A program made the translations under genes and the position numbers. Below, piece by piece: positions 9,571-17,200 of a stretch of DNA of 64,000 nucleotides. The stretch's first letter is position 1. Each line of letters begins with the position of its first letter. The notes under the pieces were generated by a model, which ran no database searches, was not told the origin of the DNA, and saw only the letters and a program-made list of their open reading frames with translations. The stretch spans positions 1-64,000 of the forward strand of contig JAKSDI010000088.1 in NCBI GenBank assembly GCA_022360175.1, given 5' to 3'. The DNA is from Chitinophagales bacterium (GTDB taxonomy: Bacteria > Bacteroidota > Bacteroidia > Chitinophagales > Saprospiraceae).

Positions 9571-10686
9571 ATGAAATTTTATTCCTGCATAATAGTATCC
9601 TTGTTATTTCCGATTTTATTGATTGCTCAGGATTACCATGTGGCAGCTTATTACTATCCCTGGTATGGCAAGCGGCATTGGAATGCGGGTTATTGGCGCC
9701 AGCAGCTACAACCTCCGCAGGCTCCTTTATTAGGTGAGTATAGTAGTAAGAGTAAAAAAGTGATACAGCAGCACCTGGAGTGGTCTGCCGAATATGGCAT
9801 TGACAGCTGGATATGTAGTTGGTGGGGACAGGGAAAATATACAGATCGCGTACTTAAACGCAAAGTGCTACCAGAAATGGAAAAAACATCCACTAAGATG
9901 GCACTGTTTTATGAGTCTGAAGGTATTCTTGGAATGGAGCGGGGGCGTATCATGCTTGATTCTGTAGCGATACATCAATTGGGAGAAGACATACGATATA
10001 TGTCAAAGCACTACTTCCCTTCTAAAAGCTATCTAAAAATAGGAAATCGGCCAGTTCTTTTCTTTTACCTTACCAGGGCATTTGTAGGGCGAATAGATGA
10101 AACTTTTAAGCATATTCGGCAAGTGGCAAAAGAAGAAGGATACGATATATTTTTAGTAGGTGATGAAGTATTTTGGCAACGTCCAAATATTCATCATATA
10201 CGCTTACTAGATGCAGTTACTCCTTATAATATGCATGGCCCAGGGCAATATGCGGGTTATCCAGCTCAAACTGGATTTTTAGACGATGTACGCAAGCAGT
10301 ACTATAAGTATGAATATGTTGCAAAAAGATATAACAGAGCATTTATCCCTAATGCTTTTCCAGGTTTCAATGATCAAGGAGTACGTCCTGAAGCCAGGCA
10401 TTATGCGATTCCTCCTAAACTGAGCGTGGATGATGAAATCGGTTCCACCTTTCGGGCATATTTAGAACTAAGCTCAGAGTTTGCTGATTCACAGCTGAAC
10501 ATGATTACTATTACTTCTTTTAACGAGTGGCATGAGGATACTCAAATAGAACCTTCAATGCAAATTGATAGCAAAGAAAAGACATCCTCCTCCTCTAGCC
10601 AAATGACCACTTCAACTCATAGCATTCCTCCTTTTTATCCCTCCTATGGATTTATATATCTCGACCTGATCAAGGCTGTGTTTTAG
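9571..10686 (+). CDS. Secreted GH99/WbsX-like glycosidase-fold protein
   Basis: A 371-residue protein with an N-terminal signal peptide ending near ILLIAQ. The mature part opens with YHVAAYYYPWYG and later has GIDSWICSWWG, ALFYESEG and TSFNEWHEDTQIEP, the pattern of the glycoside-hydrolase-family-99-like (WbsX) barrel; GH99 enzymes act on alpha-mannosyl linkages. The FNEWHE motif probably carries the acidic residues of the active site. I chose the ATG at 9571 because it gives a clean signal peptide; an upstream GTG at 9538 overlaps the mksE stop codon. It lies 29 bases after mksE and may be co-transcribed, although an envelope enzyme is an odd partner for a condensin. Confidence 0.75.
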   Translation: MKFYSCIIVSLLFPILLIAQDYHVAAYYYPWYGKRHWNAGYWRQQLQPPQAPLLGEYSSKSKKVIQQHLEWSAEYGIDSWICSWWGQGKYTDRVLKRKVLPEMEKTSTKMALFYESEGILGMERGRIMLDSVAIHQLGEDIRYMSKHYFPSKSYLKIGNRPVLFFYLTRAFVGRIDETFKHIRQVAKEEGYDIFLVGDEVFWQRPNIHHIRLLDAVTPYNMHGPGQYAGYPAQTGFLDDVRKQYYKYEYVAKRYNRAFIPNAFPGFNDQGVRPEARHYAIPPKLSVDDEIGSTFRAYLELSSEFADSQLNMITITSFNEWHEDTQIEPSMQIDSKEKTSSSSSQMTTSTHSIPPFYPSYGFIYLDLIKAVF

Positions 10687-10893
10687 TCCGCGTCCTTACA
10701 TTAATGTTTAAACGCCATATCGAAATAATCTTTTGGGTTTTGTGTTAATTTGCATCAAAAATTTCACAAGAAAACATTGCGGCTGCATTATGTTTTGAAG
10801 ATTAGATGTGTTAGTTTTAAATATTAAATAATAGTATTACTATTTTTTGCGAAAGTTTTAATTTTTATTTAAAATTGTAAAACCATTATACGC

Positions 10894-10920
10894 TTGATGT
10901 GTTTTGAAAACAGTATTTTG
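10894..10920 (+). promoter_or_regulatory. Candidate promoter before the small secreted protein and sulP
   Basis: TTG at 10894-10896 and TATTTTG at 10914-10920 (one base short of TAnnTTTG) are 17 bases apart, 25 bases upstream of the ATG at 10945. The gap 10687-10893 is strongly AT-rich and shows nothing else. Confidence 0.35.
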
Positions 10921-10944
10921 CGGAGGTTTTCTTAATCTAATTTC

Positions 10945-11268
10945 ATGTTGTATACAGATAAAAATACTATTGTTTCCCGTTCTTGCCAACTTTTGTTGCA
11001 GGTTACGATAGTAATACTATCACTAAATGCAGCAAACACCTCATTATTAGCAATTTCTGATGACTTTCCGCTTGTAGAGGTTGAGGAAGAAGTGGAAGAA
11101 TCTCGTTTTTATGGATTAGGAGCAGTTGAAGTAGAAAAGCTCAACGATACAATTACTTCTTACTCGAACAACAGAGAAGCAGAAGATCAGAAAGGCCAGT
11201 ATATTATAGATGAATTTTTAAAATTAAATCCCTGTTTGGAGATTCATTCTCCTCCTCCGGAAGCATAG
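10945..11268 (+). CDS. Small hypothetical protein with N-terminal hydrophobic segment
   Basis: 107 residues, not recognised. A hydrophobic stretch at residues about 16-35 could be a signal peptide or single membrane anchor. It is followed by a strongly acidic segment (VEVEEEVEESR) and a proline-ending tail. A plausible promoter precedes it and the SulP transporter follows 110 bases later, so it may be a small envelope protein made with the transporter. Coding status is supported only by the signal-like start and its position. Confidence 0.5.
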   Translation: MLYTDKNTIVSRSCQLLLQVTIVILSLNAANTSLLAISDDFPLVEVEEEVEESRFYGLGAVEVEKLNDTITSYSNNREAEDQKGQYIIDEFLKLNPCLEIHSPPPEA

Positions 11269-11378
11269 GGCCACACTCCTTTTCACAGGCTGCATTTTCT
11301 TGATACTCAATTGCAATACATGCCAATTGAGCGTGGCTATTATTACTTCTAAATATTGAACATTCAAAACAAACAATC

Positions 11379-12998
11379 ATGAGTCCAACTCCTGAAAATA
11401 ATGGTTTCTTTGGGAACCTAAAATATGACATTCCTTCTAGTATTATAGTATTTCTTGTTGCATTGCCTCTTTGTTTAGGTATTGCTCTTGCATCCGGTGC
11501 ACCACTTTTTTCTGGGATAATTGCGGGTATTGTTGGTGGTATCGTTGTAGGCGTACTTAGTGGCTCACAGGTGGGTGTGAGTGGCCCGGCTGCAGGTTTG
11601 GCAGTAATTGTACTTACTGCTATTCAAGATTTTGGTGCATTTGATATTTTTCTATTAGCGGTAGCTATAGCGGGATTGATGCAATTGGCATTAGGATTTG
11701 CGAAAGCGGGTATCATTGGCTATTACTTCCCATCTTCTGTTATTAAGGGGATGCTTTCTGGCATTGGTATCATTATCATTCTAAAACAGATTCCTCATGC
11801 TTTCGGGTATGATAAAGACTATGAAGGAAGCTTATCTTTTGCACAGCCAGATGGGCACAATACCTTTTCAGAGCTTTATTATATGTTTGAAGCCATTAGC
11901 CCGGGAGCAGTAATTATTGCAGTTGTTTCTATGGCAATACTTGTTCTTTGGGAACAAGCTTTCATGAAAAAAATTAAGGTATTCCAGATTGTTCAGGGGC
12001 CATTGGTAGTAGTAGTGGTAGGTGTTTTGCTAAACCTTTTATTTATGGGCAATGAGAGCCTGGCGTTAAAAGGAGATCAAATTGTTAGCTTACCTGTAGC
12101 AGATAGTTTTGCTGGCTTCTTCAACTTTTTCACTTTCCCTGATTTTACCCAAATCACTAATCCGCAGGTATATATAACTGCAATTACAATTGCTGTTGTG
12201 GCTAGCCTTGAAACACTTCTATGTGTAGAAGCAACGGATAAATTAGATGTTTACAAACGAGTGACTCCTACCAATCGCGAATTAAAAGCTCAAGGTATAG
12301 GTAACTTTATTTCTGGACTTATTGGAGGGCTTCCTGTAACACAGGTTATTGTACGTAGTTCTGCCAATATTCAATCAGGAGGCCGTAGTAAGGCATCTGC
12401 TGTTATACACGGCTTTTTATTATTGATTTGTGCAATGTCTATTCCATATATTTTGAATCTGATCCCACTTTCCAGCTTGGCTGCTATTCTGTTTTTAGTA
12501 GGATATAAGTTGGCAAAGCCTGCACTGTTCAAGCAAATGTTGAAGCAGGGTAAATCTCAGTTTGTTCCATTTATAGTAACGATTCTGGGGATTGTATTTA
12601 CTGATTTACTGATCGGGATTGGATTAGGACTAACTGTTGCCGTTTTCCATATTCTGTATAAGAACTACAAGAAGCCTTATTTCTTCCATCCGGAAAAGCA
12701 TAAAGATGGAGAGCCTATTGTATTAGAATTGAGCGAGGACGTAACATTCTTGAATAAAGCTAGTATTCTTCAAACATTAAACCATCTTCCTTCTAATTCC
12801 AGAGTAATTATTGATGCTACGAATACAATGGATATAGACCTGGATGTCATTGAGATAATTGATGATTTCAAGGAAAATGCTAAGTATAAGAACATCAACC
12901 TGGAAGTAAAAGGGCTGCATGATAACGCAAAAATCGCACCAGTTAAAGCGGAGGAATTGACAGAATTTATTTCTAAGAAAGAGCCCGCTTTAGTCTGA
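11379..12998 (+). CDS. SulP family anion transporter with STAS domain
   Basis: A 539-residue inner-membrane protein with 10-12 hydrophobic segments in residues 18-425. Glycine-rich family motifs occur early (GAPLFSGIIAGIVGGIVVG, SQVGVSGPAAGL) and in the middle (SLETLLCVEATDKLD and GNFISGLIGGLPVT). A cytoplasmic STAS domain covers residues about 440-539. SulP proteins move sulfate, bicarbonate or other anions with sodium or protons, or by exchange; short bacterial members near carbon metabolism are often bicarbonate importers, but the substrate cannot be read from sequence. It ends at a strong terminator. Confidence 0.93.
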   Translation: MSPTPENNGFFGNLKYDIPSSIIVFLVALPLCLGIALASGAPLFSGIIAGIVGGIVVGVLSGSQVGVSGPAAGLAVIVLTAIQDFGAFDIFLLAVAIAGLMQLALGFAKAGIIGYYFPSSVIKGMLSGIGIIIILKQIPHAFGYDKDYEGSLSFAQPDGHNTFSELYYMFEAISPGAVIIAVVSMAILVLWEQAFMKKIKVFQIVQGPLVVVVVGVLLNLLFMGNESLALKGDQIVSLPVADSFAGFFNFFTFPDFTQITNPQVYITAITIAVVASLETLLCVEATDKLDVYKRVTPTNRELKAQGIGNFISGLIGGLPVTQVIVRSSANIQSGGRSKASAVIHGFLLLICAMSIPYILNLIPLSSLAAILFLVGYKLAKPALFKQMLKQGKSQFVPFIVTILGIVFTDLLIGIGLGLTVAVFHILYKNYKKPYFFHPEKHKDGEPIVLELSEDVTFLNKASILQTLNHLPSNSRVIIDATNTMDIDLDVIEIIDDFKENAKYKNINLEVKGLHDNAKIAPVKAEELTEFISKKEPALV

Positions 12999-13037
12999 TA
13001 GTACGATTATAAGATTAAGTTTCACATAATTATTGTT

Positions 13038-13073
13038 GCTGCCCTGAATGTATTTTTCGGGGCAGCTTTTTTT
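13038..13073 (+). terminator. sulP terminator
   Basis: A 7-bp stem GCTGCCC / GGGCAGC with a 15-base loop is followed by seven T residues, 40 bases after the sulP stop codon. It also touches the convergent panD end, but T residues follow only on the plus strand. Confidence 0.88.
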
Positions 13074-13075
13074 AT

Positions 13076-13420
13076 TTAGAGTCTGTTTTGTTCGCCTGGA
13101 AAAACAACCATAGGCTCAAACTTCTTAGCTGCTTCTATTTCCATCCAGGCGTAGGCAATGATAATAACCACATCTCCTACCTGTGCTCTTCGAGCCGCGG
13201 CACCATTTAGACATACAACTCCAGAACCGCGTTCTCCTGCAATTGTATAAGTTTCCAGGCGCTCACCATTATTATTATTTACAACCTGTACTCTTTCTCC
13301 TTCTATCAATCCTGCAGCATCCAATAAATCTTGGTCTATCGTGATACTGCCCACGTAGTTGAGGTTAGCTTCCGTAATGGTTGCTCGATGTATTTTTGAT
13401 TTAAACCTTTGAATTAGCAT
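13076..13420 (-). CDS. panD: Aspartate 1-decarboxylase
   Basis: Makes beta-alanine from aspartate for pantothenate and CoA. At 114 residues it has the usual length. The self-processing site is YVGSITID, with cleavage between G24 and S25 so that Ser25 becomes the pyruvoyl cofactor of the alpha chain. The conserved [20 protein letters not shown] follows. The substrate-binding lysine of the family is probably K9 (SKIHRATIT). The partner gene panC lies just upstream on the same strand, separated by a hairpin and a predicted panD promoter, so the pair is linked but perhaps not one transcript. Confidence 0.97.
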   Translation of the reverse strand: MLIQRFKSKIHRATITEANLNYVGSITIDQDLLDAAGLIEGERVQVVNNNNGERLETYTIAGERGSGVVCLNGAAARRAQVGDVVIIIAYAWMEIEAAKKFEPMVVFPGEQNRL

Positions 13421-13533
13421 GTCAATTGGATAGTATTTTATTCTGGAAAATTCCTATTATTAAGATGTAATTCGTTATAAAAGTCACGAATAAAACTGTT
13501 AAGCAAAACATAATTCTTTTTGCTTTGCGGTCG

Positions 13534-13541
13534 CAAATATA
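13534..13541 (-). promoter_or_regulatory. Candidate panD -7 box TATATTTG
   Basis: On the minus strand this is an exact TAnnTTTG match and continues as GCGACC, similar to other -7 extensions in the window. The ATG of panD would be about 105 bases downstream. No clear -33 element was found. Confidence 0.4.
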
Positions 13542-13620
13542 CAACAAGCAAGGAGAATAGAAGTTGTAGAGCGTATTTTTTGGAACGTTTAAGGAAGGAA
13601 GCTTTAATGAGTTTAATATG

Positions 13621-13661
13621 GTTTAGGTAGTTCAGAGTTAAACTTTTTAAACCACCTAAAC
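13621..13661 (-). terminator. Hairpin between panC and panD
   Basis: GTTTAGGTAGTT (13621-13632) pairs with AACCACCTAAAC (13650-13661), 12 bp with one wobble or mismatch and a 17-base loop, 18 bases past the panC stop codon. It lacks a T run on the minus strand, so it may be a factor-assisted terminator or a processing hairpin. Confidence 0.5.
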
Positions 13662-13678
13662 ATGCTAAACCTCTATAT

Positions 13679-14527
13679 TTAAATAATCATATTATCTATT
13701 AATCGCACATCTCCTGCCCAGGCTGCTACACATGCAACAATCTGCTTGGCATCATTTTGATCTGCGATTAATTCTAGTGTTTGGGCATTGGCCAACTGGA
13801 AATACTCTGGGCGGAGGCCTTCTGCTTCCAATTGACTGAGTGCTTTCTGACTCAATTCATCTATAGAAACAGCCTGAATCCAGTTTTTTGCATCCTGAAG
13901 GGTTTTATAGATAATAGGAGCTTTAGCTCGATAATCAGGTGTAAGCCTAATATTACGAGAGCTCATCGCCAAACCGTCTTTCTCTCTTATAATGGGGCAC
14001 ATTTCAACACTAATTGGCATTTTAAAGGTTTCAACAAGCTTGCGTACAATCAAAACTTGCTGATAATCTTTTTGCCCCATATATAAATGGGTAGGCTGTA
14101 CTATTTCGAGCAATCGTTTAACTACTTCTGCAACGCCTTCAAAGTGACCAGGGCGGTGAGCGCCCTCCATTACACTTCCCAGCTTGCTGAAATCTATTTC
14201 AACTTTGGTATTCAATCCAGAAGGGTATACTTCCTCAACAGAAGGCATAAGCACTGCCTGGCAGCCCGCTTTAGCTAGTTTTATGAGGTCCTCAGCCGGT
14301 GTTCGCGGGTATTTTTCCAAATCACTGGACTCATTAAATTGAGTAGGATTGACAAATATACTCGCAATGGTACAGACATTATTAGCAACCTTGGAAGAGG
14401 TGCGCACCAAAGAAAGGTGCCCATCATGTAATGCTCCCATGGTAGGAATGAAGCCTATTGGCCTGTTTTTGTCATAAAAAGGCTGTAGGAAGGCTTGTAA
14501 ATCACGGACTCGCTTAAAAAGATACAT
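13679..14527 (-). CDS. panC: Pantothenate synthetase
   Basis: Joins pantoate and beta-alanine with ATP to give pantothenate. 282 residues, normal length. The nucleotidyltransferase signature is PTMGALHDGHLSLV, with histidines H34 and H37. The pantoate-binding loop lies around FVNPTQFNESSDLEKYPRT. The GQKDYQQ segment and the KMSKS-like MSSRN motif follow. It is divergent from the GT5-like gene, a neighbour pair I recall as common in Bacteroidota, and shares a 136-base intergenic region with it. Confidence 0.98.
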   Translation of the reverse strand: MYLFKRVRDLQAFLQPFYDKNRPIGFIPTMGALHDGHLSLVRTSSKVANNVCTIASIFVNPTQFNESSDLEKYPRTPAEDLIKLAKAGCQAVLMPSVEEVYPSGLNTKVEIDFSKLGSVMEGAHRPGHFEGVAEVVKRLLEIVQPTHLYMGQKDYQQVLIVRKLVETFKMPISVEMCPIIREKDGLAMSSRNIRLTPDYRAKAPIIYKTLQDAKNWIQAVSIDELSQKALSQLEAEGLRPEYFQLANAQTLELIADQNDAKQIVACVAAWAGDVRLIDNMII

Positions 14528-14609
14528 TGGCAGTAGGATAAAACAATGCGCAAATATAGACGTTTTTATTTAGTTGGCCCCAGATACGAAAAAATAGCCA
14601 ATTTTTTGC

Positions 14610-14617
14610 TAAATTTG
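14610..14617 (+). promoter_or_regulatory. Candidate -7 box TAAATTTG of the GT5-like gene
   Basis: An exact TAnnTTTG match continuing as CAGCCTTG, nearly identical to the aspS promoter extension (TTTGCAGCCTTG at 2648-2659). The ATG lies 47 bases downstream at 14664. Confidence 0.5.
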
Positions 14618-14663
14618 CAGCCTTGTTCATTGAACCCAAGGTGCGTAATAAATTAATTTACAT

Positions 14664-15491
14664 ATGAGTAAAAAGAAAGTGCTGATTGTCACGCAGGAGA
14701 TGCAGCCATACACCGCGCTTACCGAAGTATCAAAGATAGCTCGTAGCCTTCCCCAGTATGTTCAGGAGAATGGTATGGAAATTCGAGTGTTAATGCCCCG
14801 ATTCGGTAATATAAATGAGCGGAGGCATCGACTTCACGAGGTAGTCCGCCTATCTGGGATGAACATTATAGTTGATGACGATGACTTTCCATTAATAATA
14901 AAGGTTGCTTCTTTACCAGAAGCTCGCATGCAGGTATATTTTCTTGATAATGAGGATTTCTTCAAGCGCAAATTCATCTTTAAAGATGCTGATGACAATC
15001 CTTTTGACGATAATCCTGACCGCATGGTATTCTTCTGTAAAGGGGTTATTGAAACTGTTAAGAAATTTGGATGGGCACCAGATATTGTACACTGTCACGG
15101 ATGGATGACTAGCCTCATTCCTCTTTATTTAAAGACAGCATATAAGAATGAGCCATTATTCCAAAATGCTAAGGTAGTTTATTCTATCTATAGCGATACC
15201 TTGTCAGACAACTTTACTGATCAGTTCATTTCAAAGGCTTCTATTAATAACCTTACGGAAGAAGATTTGAATGCCTATAAGAATGGAGAGGGGGTTACCT
15301 TACACCAAGGGGCTATCACTTATTCTGATGCTATAATACATGGCAGCGAATCCCTGACTGAATCCGTTACTAAGGAATTAGAAGGTGCTGAAAAGCCTGT
15401 TTTGGAGTATCAAGGAGATGAGGGCTTTGAGCCAACTTATGTAGAGTTTTATAATACCCTTACTCCTAAAGAGGTAGAAGAAGAAAGTTAA
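14664..15491 (+). CDS. Stand-alone GT5 (glycogen/starch synthase) N-terminal domain protein
   Basis: 275 residues that match only the N-terminal Rossmann domain of glycogen synthases: KKKVLIVTQEMQPYTALTEVSK, then DNPDRMVFFCKGVIE and APDIVHCHGWMTSLIPLYL. The usual KxGGL ADP-glucose loop is replaced by PYTALTEV, and the whole C-terminal GT1-like domain is missing, so normal catalysis is unlikely. The domain boundary is clean and the tail is acidic, which suggests a maintained short protein and not a broken gene. The context between panC and DUF4270-glmS fits a Bacteroidota housekeeping block. Its role is unknown; regulatory or carbohydrate-binding functions are possible. Confidence 0.85.
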   Translation: MSKKKVLIVTQEMQPYTALTEVSKIARSLPQYVQENGMEIRVLMPRFGNINERRHRLHEVVRLSGMNIIVDDDDFPLIIKVASLPEARMQVYFLDNEDFFKRKFIFKDADDNPFDDNPDRMVFFCKGVIETVKKFGWAPDIVHCHGWMTSLIPLYLKTAYKNEPLFQNAKVVYSIYSDTLSDNFTDQFISKASINNLTEEDLNAYKNGEGVTLHQGAITYSDAIIHGSESLTESVTKELEGAEKPVLEYQGDEGFEPTYVEFYNTLTPKEVEEES

Positions 15492-15505
15492 AATATATAA
15501 ATAAT

Positions 15506-15536
15506 AAACGGGCGGTGCTTCCAGCACTGCCTGTTT
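15506..15536 (+). terminator. Terminator after the GT5-like gene
   Basis: AAACGGGCGGTGCT and AGCACTGCCTGTTT form a 14-bp stem with two weak pairs and a 3-base loop, 15 bases after the stop codon. The T content of the tail is modest (TATATATAC). Confidence 0.75.
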
Positions 15537-15772
15537 ATATATACTTGACCCGACAAAATTTCACTTCCCTTTGTTTGTCAATGGACAGACGTATTTAAGC
15601 CATCAGGTATAATCTAGGTTTGAAAAGTATGTGCTCTTCTGAATATTTACAAGCCTAAATTTTTTTTCCTGCCAACCATTTACCCTTATAGTTTCTCCCT
15701 AGTAAGGAACGATAATGCGTTTTAATGGACGGTGCGAATGTGACCGTTTTACCTATGGCAAAAGAATTAATT

Positions 15773-17146
15773 ATGAAGTTGATTAGAACCTTACTGATTT
15801 TATTAGTTGTAAGTATCTATTTTACTGCGTGTAGTGATCCTACAGCAGTTGGAGCGGAGCTGCTGCAAGATGATCGTGCAGATATTGGATATACAGACAC
15901 TTTTACTGTGCAGGCAGCTTATACGGCACTGGGAAAGCCTCAAAAGATTTATTCTGGTTTTAGCTCTGGGCGAAGCCTCACAAACTATCTACTCGGAAAC
16001 TTCAATGACCCTGTATTTGGTAGATCTCAATCTATTCTTAACCTTCAGTTGTTGTCTTTTTCTGGTAGCCCAGGCTTTATTAATAATAATAGCATTGACT
16101 CTGCTATTTTATTGTTACCATATAGTTTTCTGACAGATTATGGTATTGTAGATGAAACATATGGTTTTGATGTTCACCAGTTGGATGAAATTCTTGATGA
16201 AGATGAGTCTTATTACTCTGATTATGAAGCGATGTTCATGCCAGAAACAATAGGTGCTTATTCTGCAGTTCCCAATACAGATACCACTGCTTTCATTCGC
16301 TATAATGGTACAGAGGCTGATACAATTAATATTCCGCATTTAAGAGTGCCTATTGAATTATCTGTAATAGAGGAATTTTTGACACAGTATGAGCAAGATT
16401 CTACCTTCTTCTCTAATGATAGTTTATTCCTGGCCAATTTCAGTGGAATACAGTTGCGTCCAACAACAGAAAACAACGGTTTGCTGAGTTTTGATTTCTT
16501 TAATAGTGATGTAGCAGCCGTTGTAGCAGGACTCTATGTTTTTTATCAGGATACGGCCAGTGAGGTTCGTAGTTCTCAATTTATATTTTCCAGTCAGGAA
16601 ACTGCACGTTTTCCACAATATCAGCATAACTATTCGGGTTCTTTAGCAGAGCCTTATATACGCGATTTATCTGCTGATGCTCCGGATAGCCTTTTGTTTG
16701 TGCAGGGTATGTCAGGTACAGAAGTACGAGTACAGCTTCCCGAGATGGAAGAGATAAAAGGATTTGCTATTAATAAAGCAGAATTAGAATTTTATGTCAG
16801 AGAGTTTCCTGAGGATTCTAATTATGCTCCGGTAAATATATTAGCTGCAGCTACTAAGGATAGTGATGAATCTTTAATCGTTATTGATGACCTTCAAATT
16901 CCTTTAGATAGAGGCCTTAGCGTAGGAGCTGTGTATGGTGGTACACCGATCAAGCAAAATGATGGTACCCAAAAATATATTATCAATGTAACCGAACATC
17001 TTCAACAGGTACTGGACGGTGAAATAGATAATGAAATTACGTTGATTCCTTTTGGGAAAATTTCCAATGCTCAGCGTATTGTATTGTATGGCGCAAATCA
17101 CCCAGATTACAGCATTCAACTTAGAGTCACTTACACTAGGTTGTAA
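15773..17146 (+). CDS. DUF4270 family lipoprotein
   Basis: A 457-residue protein from the ATG at 15773. The lipoprotein signal (MKLIRTLLILLVVSIYF) ends in the lipobox FTAC, giving a lipidated Cys of the mature protein. The mature start SDPTAVGAELL matches my recollection of the DUF4270 family, whose members are predicted beta-rich surface or periplasmic proteins of unknown function. Later features include repeated aromatic beta strands and a final IQLRVTYTRL strand. glmS starts 54 bases downstream, and the DUF4270-glmS order appears conserved in Bacteroidota; an operon is likely. A longer start at 15725 would hide the signal peptide. Confidence 0.85.
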   Translation: MKLIRTLLILLVVSIYFTACSDPTAVGAELLQDDRADIGYTDTFTVQAAYTALGKPQKIYSGFSSGRSLTNYLLGNFNDPVFGRSQSILNLQLLSFSGSPGFINNNSIDSAILLLPYSFLTDYGIVDETYGFDVHQLDEILDEDESYYSDYEAMFMPETIGAYSAVPNTDTTAFIRYNGTEADTINIPHLRVPIELSVIEEFLTQYEQDSTFFSNDSLFLANFSGIQLRPTTENNGLLSFDFFNSDVAAVVAGLYVFYQDTASEVRSSQFIFSSQETARFPQYQHNYSGSLAEPYIRDLSADAPDSLLFVQGMSGTEVRVQLPEMEEIKGFAINKAELEFYVREFPEDSNYAPVNILAAATKDSDESLIVIDDLQIPLDRGLSVGAVYGGTPIKQNDGTQKYIINVTEHLQQVLDGEIDNEITLIPFGKISNAQRIVLYGANHPDYSIQLRVTYTRL

Positions 17147-17200
17147 TGTCTTTATTGTAATCCATTTCATAATTTCATAAAGACCAAAAAACAAAAAGTT

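Noticed and set aside
5057-10686. A full Wadjet (JetABCD) defence system
   Set aside because: No Toprim/DUF3322-type JetD gene is present; the next gene is a secreted GH99-like protein and the gene upstream is DUF4286. MksBEF is the better reading.
17147-17200. A glmS ribozyme
   Set aside because: Only 54 bases separate DUF4270 and glmS, too few for the ribozyme, and no matching core is seen.
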